This document shows, piece by piece, positions 35,160 to 47,931 of a stretch of 64,000 bases of DNA. Source of the stretch: Macrocybe gigantea (Eukaryota > Basidiomycota > Agaricomycetes > Agaricales > Callistosporiaceae); assembly GCA_011319805.1 (NCBI GenBank), contig SJRY01000080.1, positions 310,001 through 374,000 on the forward strand. The letters run 5' to 3'. Within the stretch, counting starts at the first letter, position 1; each line of letters opens with the position of its first letter. Position numbers and translations under genes: made by a program. The notes below the pieces were generated by a model. The model was not told the origin of the DNA. It searched no databases and saw only the letters and a list, made by a program, of their open reading frames with translations.

Positions 35160-37842
35160 CTACACTCGAGCTCTGCCCTCGTCCCTCAACCGTCCATCGG
35201 CGTGCGGACAGACCGTACATAAGCATCCCTCGTTTACATCGTCTCCTGTCCGTATTACCGAAGTCTCGTCCCCTTTTCGTGCGCTAGCACCGTCGTAGAC
35301 GTCCACACTACTCATGTGTTCGGATACACAAACACTCAATTGGTCCTGGTAATGCAACGATGATCTCTTCCACGTTAAAGCTTGCATCGCGAGGTGCTTC
35401 CAGTTCTGAGAAGCTCTGGAATAACCGTCTGTTTGCGTCGTCGTGGCCTGATGAGCCCTTTCACGATCAATTGCAGCCGCTGTGTCCCTTCTCAGTGCCT
35501 TGTTCGTGTCTGAGATTTTAATCATCTTGTTTACAAATTGGGAGCCTTTTTTTTTCGTGTTCAGTCTAAATGACATGCTGTGTTCTGTAATTTCCAACGT
35601 ACCCAGTAGATATTTCCGGACTATAGTACTCATCAATGTCCCATTCTCATCGTCGATCAGAAACGGTTTGTCTTTCAACGCTGTGTAACCGTCGTGCCCA
35701 GATGCCATATAATATCGAGTAACAATGCTGTATTTGCGATCTTTGTCTTCTCTTGATATCGGCTCCTCTTCAACGACCGGTACATCCAAAAAATTTGCCG
35801 TAGAGTCCAAATGTTTGTCAGCAGACGTCTCTTTCAGAAGCCAGATGCCAATCACACGTTCGCCTGGACGTCTGCGAGAGTCCCAAGAGACTCTAAAGCC
35901 AGAAATGACAGGGAAACGCCTGAAACGAAGGTAAGAAGGACATGTCTCATACATTCGGAACGTAGGTTCACCCTTCTTGCGCAGGCCAGGTACGCAGAGC
36001 TGCTTCTAACGCATCCCATATAGCAGGGCCGTCGAGCTCCAGGACAACAACCGGGTCATCGAAAGGAAGGATCTCTAGGATGTTACCCAAGGTGATGACA
36101 CCTACAGGACCCTGTTAACATTGTGCCCACAAGGTGACAAAGGAACTTAACCTGGACCATATATCGTGTCACCGCGCAAAGTCCCAGCACAGATCAGTAC
36201 GCCATCAGCACCCCCACAGCCTTTCAGGCAAAGAGCATCGTCATATGCATGTCTGATAATATCAGCAATCCAGTTGCCCGCAGCGCACTAGCAGGATGCT
36301 CAAAACCGGTCAGCTCACTGCCAGAAGAGATTAGAGACCTCATCTGTACGGATTAACTGCGATCGAACATCGATCGTGGAAAGAGATCTGCAGACCGGTG
36401 CCTTCAGCGTTGAGGAAATGGACGATAATAGACGTTTCAGTAGTGCTGTTATCGACTCCAATGACCTTGAACCCGGCTTTGTCTCATGCCTTGTCCCTTT
36501 AGATCGCTAAGATCGGTTCACTAAGATTTTCACAATCACAACGTACCAAGAATCTCTTGTATGACCTTCTTCCTGATACTGCCCGCGGGTGCATCCCGTA
36601 ATGTTAGGTTTATTTCACTAAGGTCTCGGAAGTCCGTCCCGCTTTTGATGACCAGAACGTCTCCATTGTCTTGTTCTGCCCCGAGAACGTACTGAGCAGT
36701 ATCGTAATTGTTCCAGGACGTAACTCCCCTACTAGCGTAATATAAGTGGTCGTGGCCGCCGAGGATTAGGTCGACTCCATGGGAACCATAGATGGGTCGA
36801 TCCTTCTGGGCCTCTGGGGACAAAGCTAGAATCTCCTTCGCTAGTACAATGTCCTGGGAAGCTTGTCAGTGCAAAAGTGTTGAATCCTACAGTACTGGCA
36901 AAATACATTCGGAAGCCTGCCGGGGCAGTGAGAACATCGAGAACTGTCCGATCCTAACACAACTTACCTGGAGTGCGTCAGTGCAATTATCAAATCGCAC
37001 CTGTACTCGCTCTCTGGATCGCGGAGGCGTTGGGACAGGTCGAGTGCAACGGTCTTCATATCTTGATACTCAAACTCTGGAGGCCAGATGGCTACAGTAG
37101 ATATCCACTCCCTATCGTGCGTAAGCAGTAGCAATGGCTGACTCGGATTTGGAAGGATAGTTGCAATGCCGCTCACCTTTCAACAAGCCCAATTATCCCG
37201 ATCCGTGTGCCTGCTCTCTCAAAGATCTGGTATTCGCACAGGCCTTCGGGTACACGGCTCGTCGTTTGATCGATTATATTGCTCAATAGCCATGGCTTAG
37301 CCTCAGCATAAGCATCGGCAGACTGGACGCATACTTGGACGTACGAATGTAGTATCCTTGATGAGTTTAGTGAGGTGTAGATACCCTGAAGTGGCTCACG
37401 TTAGCATTCGATAACCACCGCGTCGCTGCTCACCAAAGTCAAAGTCGTGGTTGCCTGCCGAACAAATCCAGAATTAGTTGGTTGAAGTCGGTAAGAATGC
37501 AGATGTCGGACCTGTTAACGACACATTGGGTGCCAGCGCATTCATGATTGGGACCTCGGGGATCATGAAACCAACCATTGCCGCAAGTTTACATGAATTG
37601 CACACCATATGGCTTCCGCGGGAAACAGAGCTCTCTACGGAAGGCGAAAAGACATCGCCAGAGAAGAGACTCAGGCCATCCCGTCTCCCATCTGGTAGTA
37701 TAGGCCATTGTTTTCGGATATCGTCTAAAAGGGCGCCAAACTGCGCGACGTCTATTGTCCCTGCCGACGAGCTTGAAGATATCTTCTGGGGAGTAACACG
37801 ATAAACATCGTTCCAGTGCGCGATGGAGAGTTTTGCTGTCAT
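35160..37842 (-). CDS. 5'-nucleotidase-family metallophosphoesterase
   Basis: The start MTAKLSIAHWNDVYRVTPQK carries motif I as NDVY, where bacterial and animal 5'-nucleotidases have NDxH. Then GLSLFSGDVFSPSVESSVSR gives the GD motif, and PIMNALAPNVSLTG leads to the GNHD exon with FDFG. A later exon reads GVDLILGGHDHLYYASRGVT (GHDH motif), and the C-terminal domain has RFPVISGFRVSWDSRRRPGE, SIVTRYYMASGHDGYTALKD and ENGTLMSTIVRKYLLG. No signal peptide is apparent, so it may be cytosolic, unlike secreted ecto-5'-nucleotidases. The C-terminal tail (from about 35600) is Arg-rich and may include an extra intron. Family firm, substrate unknown. Confidence 0.85.
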
Positions 37843-38248
37843 CGCACTTCCGATGATGGTGTGCGGAGTACCTTCCTTGACGCTGGTGCTGTAGTGGGGT
37901 GCTATAGATTATCGATTTATCAGCCAGTCTCAAGTTATCAGCGAATCTATACATGGCAAGCGCAATTGGGGCGTCTCGTTCGCTCTGTGGTTGCATCAAG
38001 GCTCGCGCGATCGAGGCGTAGTCAACGGATGCAAGAGATGGAATATATTATTGTCATCATAAACAAGTCTTACACATTTCAACGCTGAATAGCGATGCGG
38101 AGTACAATACAGTACGAGAGAGAAACCCAAAGAAAAAGAAAAAAATATATATGTCGAGACAGATAGCGATGGCAGTAATGGCAACAGCAATGACACAACT
38201 ATGGAAGTGGATAAATGGTTCTGGCCACCTGCAGCTTCTTCAGCAACT
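37843..38248. other. Intergenic region between 5'-nucleotidase-like gene and Not1
   Basis: Both flanking genes are on the minus strand, so this 406 bp holds the Not1 3' end and the nucleotidase promoter. It contains a purine-rich stretch (AGAGAAACCCAAAGAAAAAGAAAA near 38118-38140). A minus-strand open frame to 37996 exists, but it is only reached if Not1 uses an alternative last splice, and it looks non-coding. Confidence 0.45.
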
Positions 38249-41200
38249 TCAGATGCCTGAGAGGATGTACAGACTTACCCTTTCAAGAAGCAGAGTAACT
38301 TCCGGGGCAACTCGGACAAAGTCTTTGCTCCAGAATTCGTATCTTGGATTGCGGAGCAATTCAATGAAGGTAACAAGCGTTCCCCACGGATGCGGACGAT
38401 GGACAAGGAATCGTTCAAGGAGTGTCTTCGTCACGATTTCTCGGAATCGGTCGTCTTTGACTTCCAAGAAGAGGTGCAGAAGCAAGGAGCTGAACCAATG
38501 CGTATGCGCGTTTGGATATCTTAGGTGCATGCCGATAGAAACAAGGAGATGGTGTTGTCCTGTGAAAGGTTGGCACGAGAGGCTAAAGGACGAAAAAAGG
38601 ATAATATTACCTTCATTGTCCAGGTTCGTCGCGAGATACTGCAGAGCGACAACTCCCGGATCAGTAGCGACGAACAGCGACGAACCGCTCCGAGCCTTTG
38701 CCTGGGCAACGGAAGAAACCCCGATATACATGACGAGCGAGTTGAGAAGCGAAATATTGTAGGAGTCTGGGGCGTTATCCGGTAGGCCTTGTAATTTCAT
38801 TTGATCTTTGAGGGAGGGAAGGAATGAAGGAGAGCCGCGATTGAGTAAGAATTGGTCCAAATAGCCGCGCAGATCCCCATTCTTGAGTCCCGAAGAAAAA
38901 TCGGAGAGAATGGGAGGTATTGGTCCCATTTCTGGAATGGAATCGAATTTGATGTTCCGCAGGAAAGGGTCAGGAAGTATAAGGGCTGGAGGGAAGGCGC
39001 TGAGGACGATATTTCTCAGCTGGACGCAGTTCGAAGGAACAACGTCACACAAGGTGAAATAGTATTCGCTTAAAAATTCCGGAAAATCGTGCAACAGCAC
39101 TAGAATCAGACGCAAAGTGCCGTGGTAGAGGTCCTGAGTAGCAGGCTGAACATCACCGTCTTTCAGGAAGGGGGCGAGGAACTTGAGAAGCGAAATCAGC
39201 AGCTTATGGTAAGCTGTCCATCCCTAAAACGTAAAAGTTTCGGTAAGTACAGGCACACCGCTGCCTCTGAAAAAGATATTTACTTCGCGATTTTCAGACA
39301 ATAGAAGCTTCGGCATGAATAGCCTGTGTGAAATCAGGCACATCCAGGAAAATGCAAATCCGGGGAAGTAGGTAGGTTGTAGGGAGCTGAAGGTATCACT
39401 ATACAGCCATCTTAGCTTGATCACCCGCGTAGAACGCAGGCAAAAGCTCACCTTATAGCAAGAAGAAGTTGGAAATAGACGGGACCGAGATGTGTTTCAA
39501 TCCCATGTAGGTCGTTGAGAAGGCTTGAAAAGAACCTGAAAAATGGTTTCTGCTGAAATGCAGTACCTTGTTCTTCATGCATGTTGGCTAAGACCAGAAC
39601 GAATATTGACAAGATCTTAGTGAGATAGTGTACTTTCGCTTGGTCGTTGTTAACACCTGAAGCATCTCCATGGTACTTGATGATGTACACAATGAGCCTC
39701 GACATTGCGTCCAACGCCTGGAACGCGTAATCCACGTCCCCAGTGGCAATACACTTCATATAGCTGTTCACGCCAGCTTCTGCGCATACTCGGAAGAAGA
39801 ACGATGAAACGTCTTCGACCTTCAGAATGCCTTGCTTGGTCAGCTGTGTTATGAAGGGTACAAAGTTCTTCTCTGGCGAATGTGAACGTTGGAAGATGTT
39901 GACCCATTGCTGGAACCACATGAATAGCTTATCCCGAAGTTGCTCCGCTTCAGGCTTCGTAGATGGCTGTCTTGTCTCTGGGCCGACAGACGGATGATGA
40001 ACTCCGCGCAAATCGTCCAAAAGGCGATTTACACTGGATGGATACGTCAGATACAATTCCAGAGAGTAATGATAAGAACGGGACACACTCTTCATTTGCA
40101 TTCCCAAGTTGAGATAGATGGGACAAAACTTCAATGGAGTAACCGAACTGACTCTGTGAGGCGACCGGTGGATCAGCCGACAGGCATTCTCGAATTAGGT
40201 TTGTCGCGAAATTGAGAAGACCGGATCGGGGATCATTATATAGCGTTTTGGCCAGTTGTTGATCTTGCAGAGTCACGTTAAGAAGCCCACTGCGAAGTAA
40301 AGTTACCGTGACTGGAACATTATATTTGCGCTAATTATGATAATCAGATGTAGTTGTTGAATTCCAGGGACGGGGGACGTACCTCATCCTCCGCATATAG
40401 TAGCCAAGTTATTGCTTCCTTGGCGACATCTTCAAATTGATGACACAACTGATCCAACAAGGCGACAAACACCTCTCTGCCAAGTTGCGAAGGAGTTTTG
40501 TACAGCAGCTGTACAATCTTTTGAGACATCCTCAAGGGAGTGCGTTGACGTTCGGAGGATTCTATGGCAAGATATAGGATTTGGCGGACTAGGTGTCGAA
40601 TGTCGTGGTTTGATGGCAAGGCAGCAAGTGATTGTACAGGAAGCTGCAGCATGACTGTTTCCAAGTCTCTAACCAATATCTACCACATCATCAGAAGCGA
40701 TGCAGACATGTCGTGCGGAATAAACGCACCGAGAAGCGATCCATTACTTCTTGGTGACTGTGGAAGCTGGTAGCTAGGTCCGGCGCTGGAGAAGGAGCAT
40801 ACACAGTTGTCGGCGCAAACGACATCGTGGAGCCAGGTCGACTTGTGGCTCTACGCTTGACATCTAACCCTATTCCTATTGCGGATCAGGTCAAAATAGC
40901 AGGGATAGTAAGAACTTCACACACCAAAATCTTCATAGACACCGATCTGGTGTGGCTGGAGGCCACTGCTTTTGACTCGCAGGGGATCAGGGAGGTTAAG
41001 ATTGTACGCAGGTTGAGGCACTGCGGCGTCCCAGAACGGTTGCCCTGCCCTCAGCTATTGTTTCATGATCAATCATATATAGCGAAAACCAAAGAGCGGG
41101 AGGGACCAACTTCTCTATGCCGTCTTCTTACTTCATAGGATGCAGCAAAGCCTTCATCTACATCTGAAACAGCACGCTCCATAGCAGCTCTCTCTATCGC

Positions 41201-44200
41201 AGCACAAGCCACGTCTAAGTTGTCTTGCACCAATAAAAGGATGACTTGCTCTTGAACCATCTGTTGAATGGAGGTCAGTTAACAGGATCACAAAGCAGAC
41301 GAACAATCGTGACCTCGCCAAAGCCGTTCTCAGTCAAGAAGTGACGTAGATGCGTAGCAAGATTGCTCTTCAGAGGTTCCTTGCAAGTTACCAAAGCAAG
41401 ACTTCCTGCAAGTTTCTTCGCCATGAGATGGCCAGCAGTTCGGAGTCTTTCTTCATTCGATTCCATCGCAAAATCTTTGGACACTAGTTCTCTAGTCGAG
41501 ATGCCGGCAATAGTGACTGATCGGTCAACAACGGGAACAATGATCTAGAAAAATATTTAGATGAGACAGACGGATCCAAAGCACCACGAGCTGAATCCTA
41601 CCTCTCTGACGGCTCTGTCAACAGCCATCTGAACTGCTCGTTTGAAGGCATGATTCACGTTCAAGGGCGCAAGTTGTTGATTAATGGTCACATGCAAACT
41701 CAACGTCGACAGTATAGCTTCGATGTGGGCACCTACTGCGCGTTGGGTGTCCGAAGGGCTTGAGGGACCTAGAGGAAGAATTTGTGAATCCCCTTGAGCA
41801 CCTTGTTCCCCGCCCATAGGAATAGCATTAATGTCCATGACGTAGTCAGGCATGGGGAGACCAGCATCTGATAGTGGTCGATTCCGTAAGATAGTTGTAG
41901 CCTCAACAGAGTCGAGGTTGATTTCGAGAGTTTTGCAGAGAACTTCAATTTCGAACTTGAGATTGAGCTTCAAATCCGCAAAGTGATAAAGTTCCGCCAG
42001 TAGACTGATGACGGCCATCAACCAAGGGTTAGGTGGCTTGAAGACTTTAGATTTGACACAGGGTTCCAATGTTTTGCATACGAAGGGAATCGCAAGAAGG
42101 AGGCGGCCGTTATCATATCCCTCAATAAGAAGGTCTTTGAAGGAAAGGTTCTTGTGCCTGATGGGTTGTTCACGAGCAAGAGTGATGCTCCCGAGCCATG
42201 AACCAACATTTTTCAAGATGCTTCGTTCACTTCCAGACTGCATAGTCTTTTCAGAATTAAGCAGAGCTGCTGCTTTGACAAAAGTTTCGTGAAGGGTAAA
42301 CTTCCACAACTCCTGTCGATCCAAGGCATCCAAGAAGCGAAGGTAGAGTTCATGATTATTAGGTTCAGTGCTGACCCGTTGGTCGACAAGGTAGTTCGCA
42401 AACCAACGCGAGTATGTGTCGATGAAGTGGTTGCGCATCTCGGTCAGCTTTGTCTCGAAGTTACTTGGAGCAAGATTGTTGACGATGAAAAGGATTTTGT
42501 CGGATAATTCCTCGGCCGGGTTTTCAATATCGCCTGGTAGCACATCAGGCCGGATAGCTGTGAAGACGGGGGCGGATTCTGTGACCGGACCGCCGGGAAA
42601 TAGATGTTTTGAATTGGTGGCAAAGGTGCCTTTTTCAGCGGAGGCAAGGAATCGTTGGACATTGGCGATAAGATCGGGACGCGCTTCGGCTAAATTGGGA
42701 TTATGGAATAATGTGGCACTGAGCTGCTGCCACTCTGGGAGTCTTGATTCGAATTGGCTAAGGGCCTGAAGCCCAAATTTGAAGAGGTTCGTCTCAGGCG
42801 GGCAATCCAGAGCATCGACGACGTAACGAATCGCGATACCGAGGGAAATGTTTTCGAGGAGTTGATGTTGAATTAGAGAGCCGAAGAGGTATCCTGTCAT
42901 AGCGAGTTCGCGGGCGGGGTAGTATGATTGAAAGAACTTATATTCGTCGAAAAGAAAGTGAAGCATGCAGGAGAAGATTTCGTGATCGCGAGTGTTGGGA
43001 GATACTTTGTAGCGCTGCAACATCGCGATGACTTCGTCGATGGTCGTATTCTCGTCGTACATCTGTTTATAGATAGCGTCCACTTCGGCTTCGATTTCGG
43101 CAGAGTAGGTGACAACTGTGAATCCTGGTTCCGTGTCCGAGCCGGCATTAGGTTCATCAGACGCGGATGAACTTGCAAGCAAGTGTTCCGAACTTCGAGA
43201 CAGAAATCAATGTCCCCTTCGTTCATGAGGGACGTACTTTTCGAGGCGGCCTATGAGACAAAGATGGACGACAGAAGAATCACGTAACTTACCTAGTCCG
43301 CAAAACTCGTAGAATGATGGTGATCGTGGTAGGACTAAGAGCCATGGTCCTGCTCTCAACAGCGGGGTCAGCCAATCTGGTCGCCTTCTCGCTCTCCATT
43401 TTTTGTTCAAGGAAGACAATAACGGAATGGAGAAATTCGCCGCCGTGTGCAGCAACATTATCCGCCAGCCACTTGTCGAGGTTGAGATATTCACGACGAG
43501 ATGCAAGAGCTGCAACGTCCAAGGCGAAAACGAATGGTCGGACTTCCAAAAGTGAATCGAGGATCTGCAATGTTTGAAAGATATCAGGCATATCGCATGC
43601 GAAATAAACCGCGAAGCTGCTGACTTTGAGGTCCTGAGCAACGTCCAAAATTCTCGTGATGTTCAGAGGATTTTCCTCATAGAATTCCCGGAAAGCGTTT
43701 GTGAGGTAGCTCGGCTCGATCTGCCATATTCGCATGAACACGAGCTGATGATTGGGGTGTCCGGCGAGGAACATCGAAAGCAGTTTACGTGAATACTCGG
43801 ATCGGATCTCATTCCACGTTGGTTCCTGCAGGTATTTGAGTTCGCCAGACAATTCTCAGGTAAGAAGGCAGAGAGACTTACAGAGACCTGAAGCAAACCC
43901 ATGTGAACCAGTTCCGCGCTGATCTTTATAGCCTTATCCAACATATCTCTCACACATGTCCGAATTTCCGCCGAGTCCGAACTCGCGAGCCGCACCAAAA
44001 CCTCGAACAAGTCTAAAGAGTTCCATGTATGACCTTGGACATTGGCGGCCAGGGACTTGATCGTAGGACTCGCAGCGGCTACGTCATCCACTGTCACAAT
44101 TCTCCGCCCTGGCAGTTGGACAAAATTGAACGTATCCGCCGGCAGCGAGAGCAGAGCGTCCAGGAGACGTAGCTGGTATAGCGAGTTATTCCAGGTATCC

Positions 44201-45433
44201 CAGAATCCAGTCACAGCATGAGGATCTGCTTCTCGTGGAGAGTTGAGCAATATGCCAATGAGGATTTTGAGAGTTGCTGTGTCCACTCCATGTCGGTCTG
44301 TCCAATCGAAAGATTTGATCACCCCAGGCCAGCTAATAGAAGTGTGCTGGGTGGCGTATTCAGCAAGAGCAACAGGGCAGGATGACAGTGATACTCACAA
44401 AGCCACTAAATGCGCGAACCAGGGCACCAATGTCGCAGATGATCTTCCCTCCGCTGCTCGCCGGGCTAACATGGACATCGTCTCCAACACCTGAGAGTCC
44501 TTGGGAGGCTGGGCTTCGGTCATCCCAAAGCGGCCCAATATTGATCTTACGACATCAGAATCACCCGTTATATCAGGACCGAGCTGCGTCAATACGTCAA
44601 CCAGGCCGTTGTTGGGGCAAGACTACGACCACGCCTTGTGAGTCAGCGTACCACAGCGACGGGGCAACGAAGCTTACCTCAGATTTGGAAGAACGCGGTG
44701 TAAGATAGGAGCGATGGTGTCCTTACCATACTTGGTCTGCGTGGCGGTAATCAGAGCTTTGACCTGTGCAAGATCGAGGATGGGCGTTTCGGAGGGGGAG
44801 TCCGTGAGGAGATTGGTCATAAGCTTGGCTATCTGGTTGGGGGAAAGGTCTGCGTGGTCGAAGGAGGGGTTGTGGCAAAGGGCTAGAATGCCATTTTCGA
44901 ACTCGGAACGGATAATATTCACGGCTTGGTTAGCCAGCTCTTTGCGGGTCGAGGCCGACGCAAGAGAGGAGGCAAGCACAATCCTTTCGAGCGGACGAAG
45001 ACCGACGCGATCCACAAATCGAACGAGATCGAACTGGCGGAATATATCGACTTCACCTTTGTCGACGCCGTCTTTAAAGCGGTCCGCCAGGAAAGGGTCA
45101 CGAGCCAGGCGTTGGATCTCCTGGACCAGGAGCCGGAAAGTCAGGGAAGTGGAGGTATCAAAAGTTGAGGGTGGGGAAGAAGAGGTCAAACGGGATTGGG
45201 AGTGAACGATTAGACGACGAATGAAGTGTAGATATGTATCTATTCCATGCTGCTCTGAAAGCTGTTCAGGCTCGAAAGTCAAAAAAGCGCGTTTTCGGCG
45301 AAGTAACATGTACGCTTACAGAACGTATTTCGACCTGATTTCTCTCGAAATTTTCTTCTGTCAAAGTTGAGAGCAAGAAGACGATCTGCGCCTTGACGAT
45401 TGTATTGATATTCGTAGTCGGCGGGGTGTCCAT
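38249..45433 (-). CDS. NOT1: CCR4-NOT complex scaffold subunit Not1
   Basis: Not1 is the scaffold for mRNA deadenylation. The start is taken as 45433 (MDTPPTTNINTIVKAQIVFL), as in fungal Not1; an upstream in-frame ATG is at 45472. The N-terminal HEAT part reads LSTLTEENFERNQVEIRSLS and EQHGIDTYLHFIRRLIVHSQ. The MIF4G/CAF1-binding region lies in a 541-codon exon (43182-41557), for example SDKILFIVNNLAPSNFETKL, HNHELYLRFLDALD-type helices, WLGSITLAREQPIRHKNLSF and NPWLMAVISLLAELYHF. The C-terminal NOT domain has LLHDFPEFLSEYYFTLCDVV, LRNIVLSAFPPALILPDPF, HPWGTLVTFIELLRNPRYEF and WSKDFVRVAPEV. The stop used here (38251-38249) is the unspliced end. More than 15 exons; total about 2,100 aa, normal for Not1. 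Confidence 0.95.
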
Positions 45434-45655
45434 ATGGGATGACCTGGATGGAGTCACCGAGCGCCGTGCCACGCTCCCGGATCCGGTCGCCGTTTTGAAC
45501 GACTTTATGGAGGTGTAGAATGTGATGGTTTAGGACGAAGACCGCCTCCAGCACAGTTTCGACGTCGAGGCTCTCAGACGACTTGTACAACTGTAAATGT
45601 CGTTTTAAAGCGGAGATATAATTTTCATTCTCAGATGGGTTAAGCAGCATACGCG

Positions 45656-47593
45656 TCACCCACGATAAGTCTTGAAAAGCGCAAACGTAGACACGAAAAG
45701 CACTACCGCAAAGACGTAGAAAACTCTGCCTTCCTTCATAGCGTCCCCGCCTGCTAGCCAGTCCCGAAGAGGTAGAAATATGAAACCCACAAGAAAGTTG
45801 ATCATCCCTTGCTCGAAAATCAGTGGTGGACGATCTGGGACGAAAAGGAAGTATTCACAATTAAGCGACAGTGCCACTGAAGATAGAGCTGACACAGCCT
45901 GTGAGTAAATTTATGAAAATCTTGTTCCTCTCCACGAAGCAAAGGGCATACATATGGAGGGGCGATCTCCGGTATCATCACGAAAGGAATGGGTCCAAGA
46001 CCAATTGCAAACGAGCTGTTTCGTCTTTGATCAGAATGGATTCCAAAAGGCGAGTTACCAGGAGACTCACGTTACAAATACTATGATAGTCACGCTAGAG
46101 AGCGTCAGACGACCTGTGTCAAGGCCGAACCCAACAGCCCAGAGAGAGAAAAGCGCGCCAGAAGCGGACAGAAACAAGAGTTTTTTTCGCCCCAGACGCT
46201 GATCATGGTAAATTCACAGGTAACAAACCATAGGACCTCGACCTACTTCAATAAGTATGATCGGAGGAAACGTCATGATCACATTGACAATGGTGACCCC
46301 AAGAGAAACGTAAGGCCCCGATTGTGGCAGTGCCTTGGATAGAATATTGTTACTGTAGTAAAGGACTGTGAAGGGTCAGGACGTCTCCAATCTCAGACCG
46401 CCGGATGCATGAGACCTTACCAGCATTGATACCTGCACAGAAAATAGTATTCTTCATGTACACTCAAATAATCATCGCACTTACCTGATAGCTGTTGCGC
46501 AGCCATGGCAAGACATATGATTGTCAACGGCTTCCGCAGTTGTGGAGCAGCGAATATTTGAGGGACTGTGAGAGCACCAGCATGTGTCGGGTCTCCTTGC
46601 GCTTCCAATTCATTAATCAAAGGATCATTTTCCCGATCGACACTACGTTCTGCAATGAAAAAAACACATAAGAGTCGGGCATCTTGGAAGCTAGCTCAGT
46701 TTACCCACCATCCGTCATGGAGGACATGGGCGAGGTCCATATCCTGGCAATGACCAGCTTTTTGTCGGCTGAATGACTTCTCCCAATCCATACAGGCGAC
46801 TCCACAATCCAGGGTGACAGAAGTAGCTGAAGAGCAGCCAGCCCGAATGAAAACGCTAATACAACGCGCCACTCGAGAGGCGTTGAGAAACGAAGGCCCA
46901 GGGCTTGCGTTATCATGATCCCAAAAACAATTGCAAGCTGCGTGAGGACGCCTGAACGATTTTCAGATCGGAACATTTGAGATGGAAGTAGAAGAGACAC
47001 CGACCCACGTTTCCTTTAATGCTAGAAGGAGCTATTTCCGCCAGATAGATAGGCACCAGACAAATGCCAACACCGGATCCAACACCAACCAAAAAGCTGC
47101 GTGAATGATATATATGCATAAGGAAGTTGCGGCGATGAGAGAACGAAATGCCTCACCGACCAGTTCCAAAAATGCCAACTGAGCTCCCAATGGACATGAG
47201 GGTCGTGCCAATGGCGATTAGGGCAGCATTCGTCCTAGCGGCACCTCTGCGACCTAAACCATCCATGACAAGGTTCGCAATTGCGCTGCCGAAAAGGCCG
47301 CCAATAGTAAAGACAGAAGTGACAGCAGAGAAGACGACGTTGGACATGGGGAAACAAGCAGGATGGTTGTGCACCATGGTGCCAAGACCCGATGGTGTGG
47401 TGTCATCAGCGCAGATGAGGACGGAGTGTATCTGGTTGAGAACGGATATATGGTAGCCATACTGCGGAACAAATGAACATCAGCGCTCGCCCGACGGCTC
47501 AGACAACAGAGATGCGACCTGGAACGCGCCGACGAGGACCCAGAGGCAGACCGCCCAACCATAGGCAGTGAAGTGGGCTTGCTGGAGAGGCAT
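45656..47593 (-). CDS. MFS sugar transporter
   Basis: A twelve-helix sugar porter of the major facilitator superfamily. The start MPLQQAHFTAYGWAVCLWVL joins YGYHISVLNQIHSV, a segment typical of the vacuolar-type Vps73/YBR241C-like fungal group. TNAALIAIGTTLMSIGSSVG, RFLVGVGSGVGICLVPIYLA and EIAPSSIKGNVGVLTQ match the sugar-porter signature after helix 4. RRG repeats (MDGLGRRGAAR) sit between helices 2 and 3, QLSGINAVLYY-like sequence lies near 46490-46400, and the end is REGRVFYVFAVVLFVSTFALF-type helix 12 with FKTYRG. The last exon begins VSALSSVALSLN. The gene has at least nine introns. It is divergent from the GH13 gene, which hints at, but does not prove, shared sugar regulation. Confidence 0.88.
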
Positions 47594-47931
47594 AGTGGTG
47601 GAGAGGAAACACGTGGCGATTTACCCCAAGATTGATCGAAGCGGAGGTCTTACTGCGGCCAATACAATTCGACATTGACAGAATCTGTAATAGAATATCG
47701 CAACAATAGCGTCAGTCGTTGGATGGAATACACTGATCAGCGTCACGTATAGCCATCTGCTATGGAATCAAATCCAATATTTGCCCTGACCATGCGTTCG
47801 GGTGGCAACCAGTTACAAGATGAATGATTTCTCAGAATCAACTTCCCGTCTTCTCGACATCTTCCCTTCTTGCCATCTAACCTTTCGTTCATTTGCTCTC
47901 CGTTCTTTGCACAAGCCCGCTCCTTTACTTC
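47594..47931. promoter_or_regulatory. Divergent intergenic region, sugar transporter / GH13 enzyme
   Basis: These 338 bp lie between the two start codons and must carry both promoters. The right third (about 47840-47930) is C/T-rich on the plus strand, common in fungal core promoters. I see no clear TATA box. No recognisable carbon-regulator site could be fixed by eye. Confidence 0.4.

Noticed and set aside
37996..38250. C-terminal extension of Not1 through a GTAAGT donor near 38278
   Set aside because: A consensus-like donor and a CAG acceptor exist, but the added tail is hydrophobic and low in complexity and does not resemble Not1 ends. The unspliced stop at 38251-38249 is preferred.
44714..45205. 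Plus-strand open frame of 163 codons
   Set aside because: Antisense to a Not1 N-terminal exon with clear homologous motifs; no splice or domain support.
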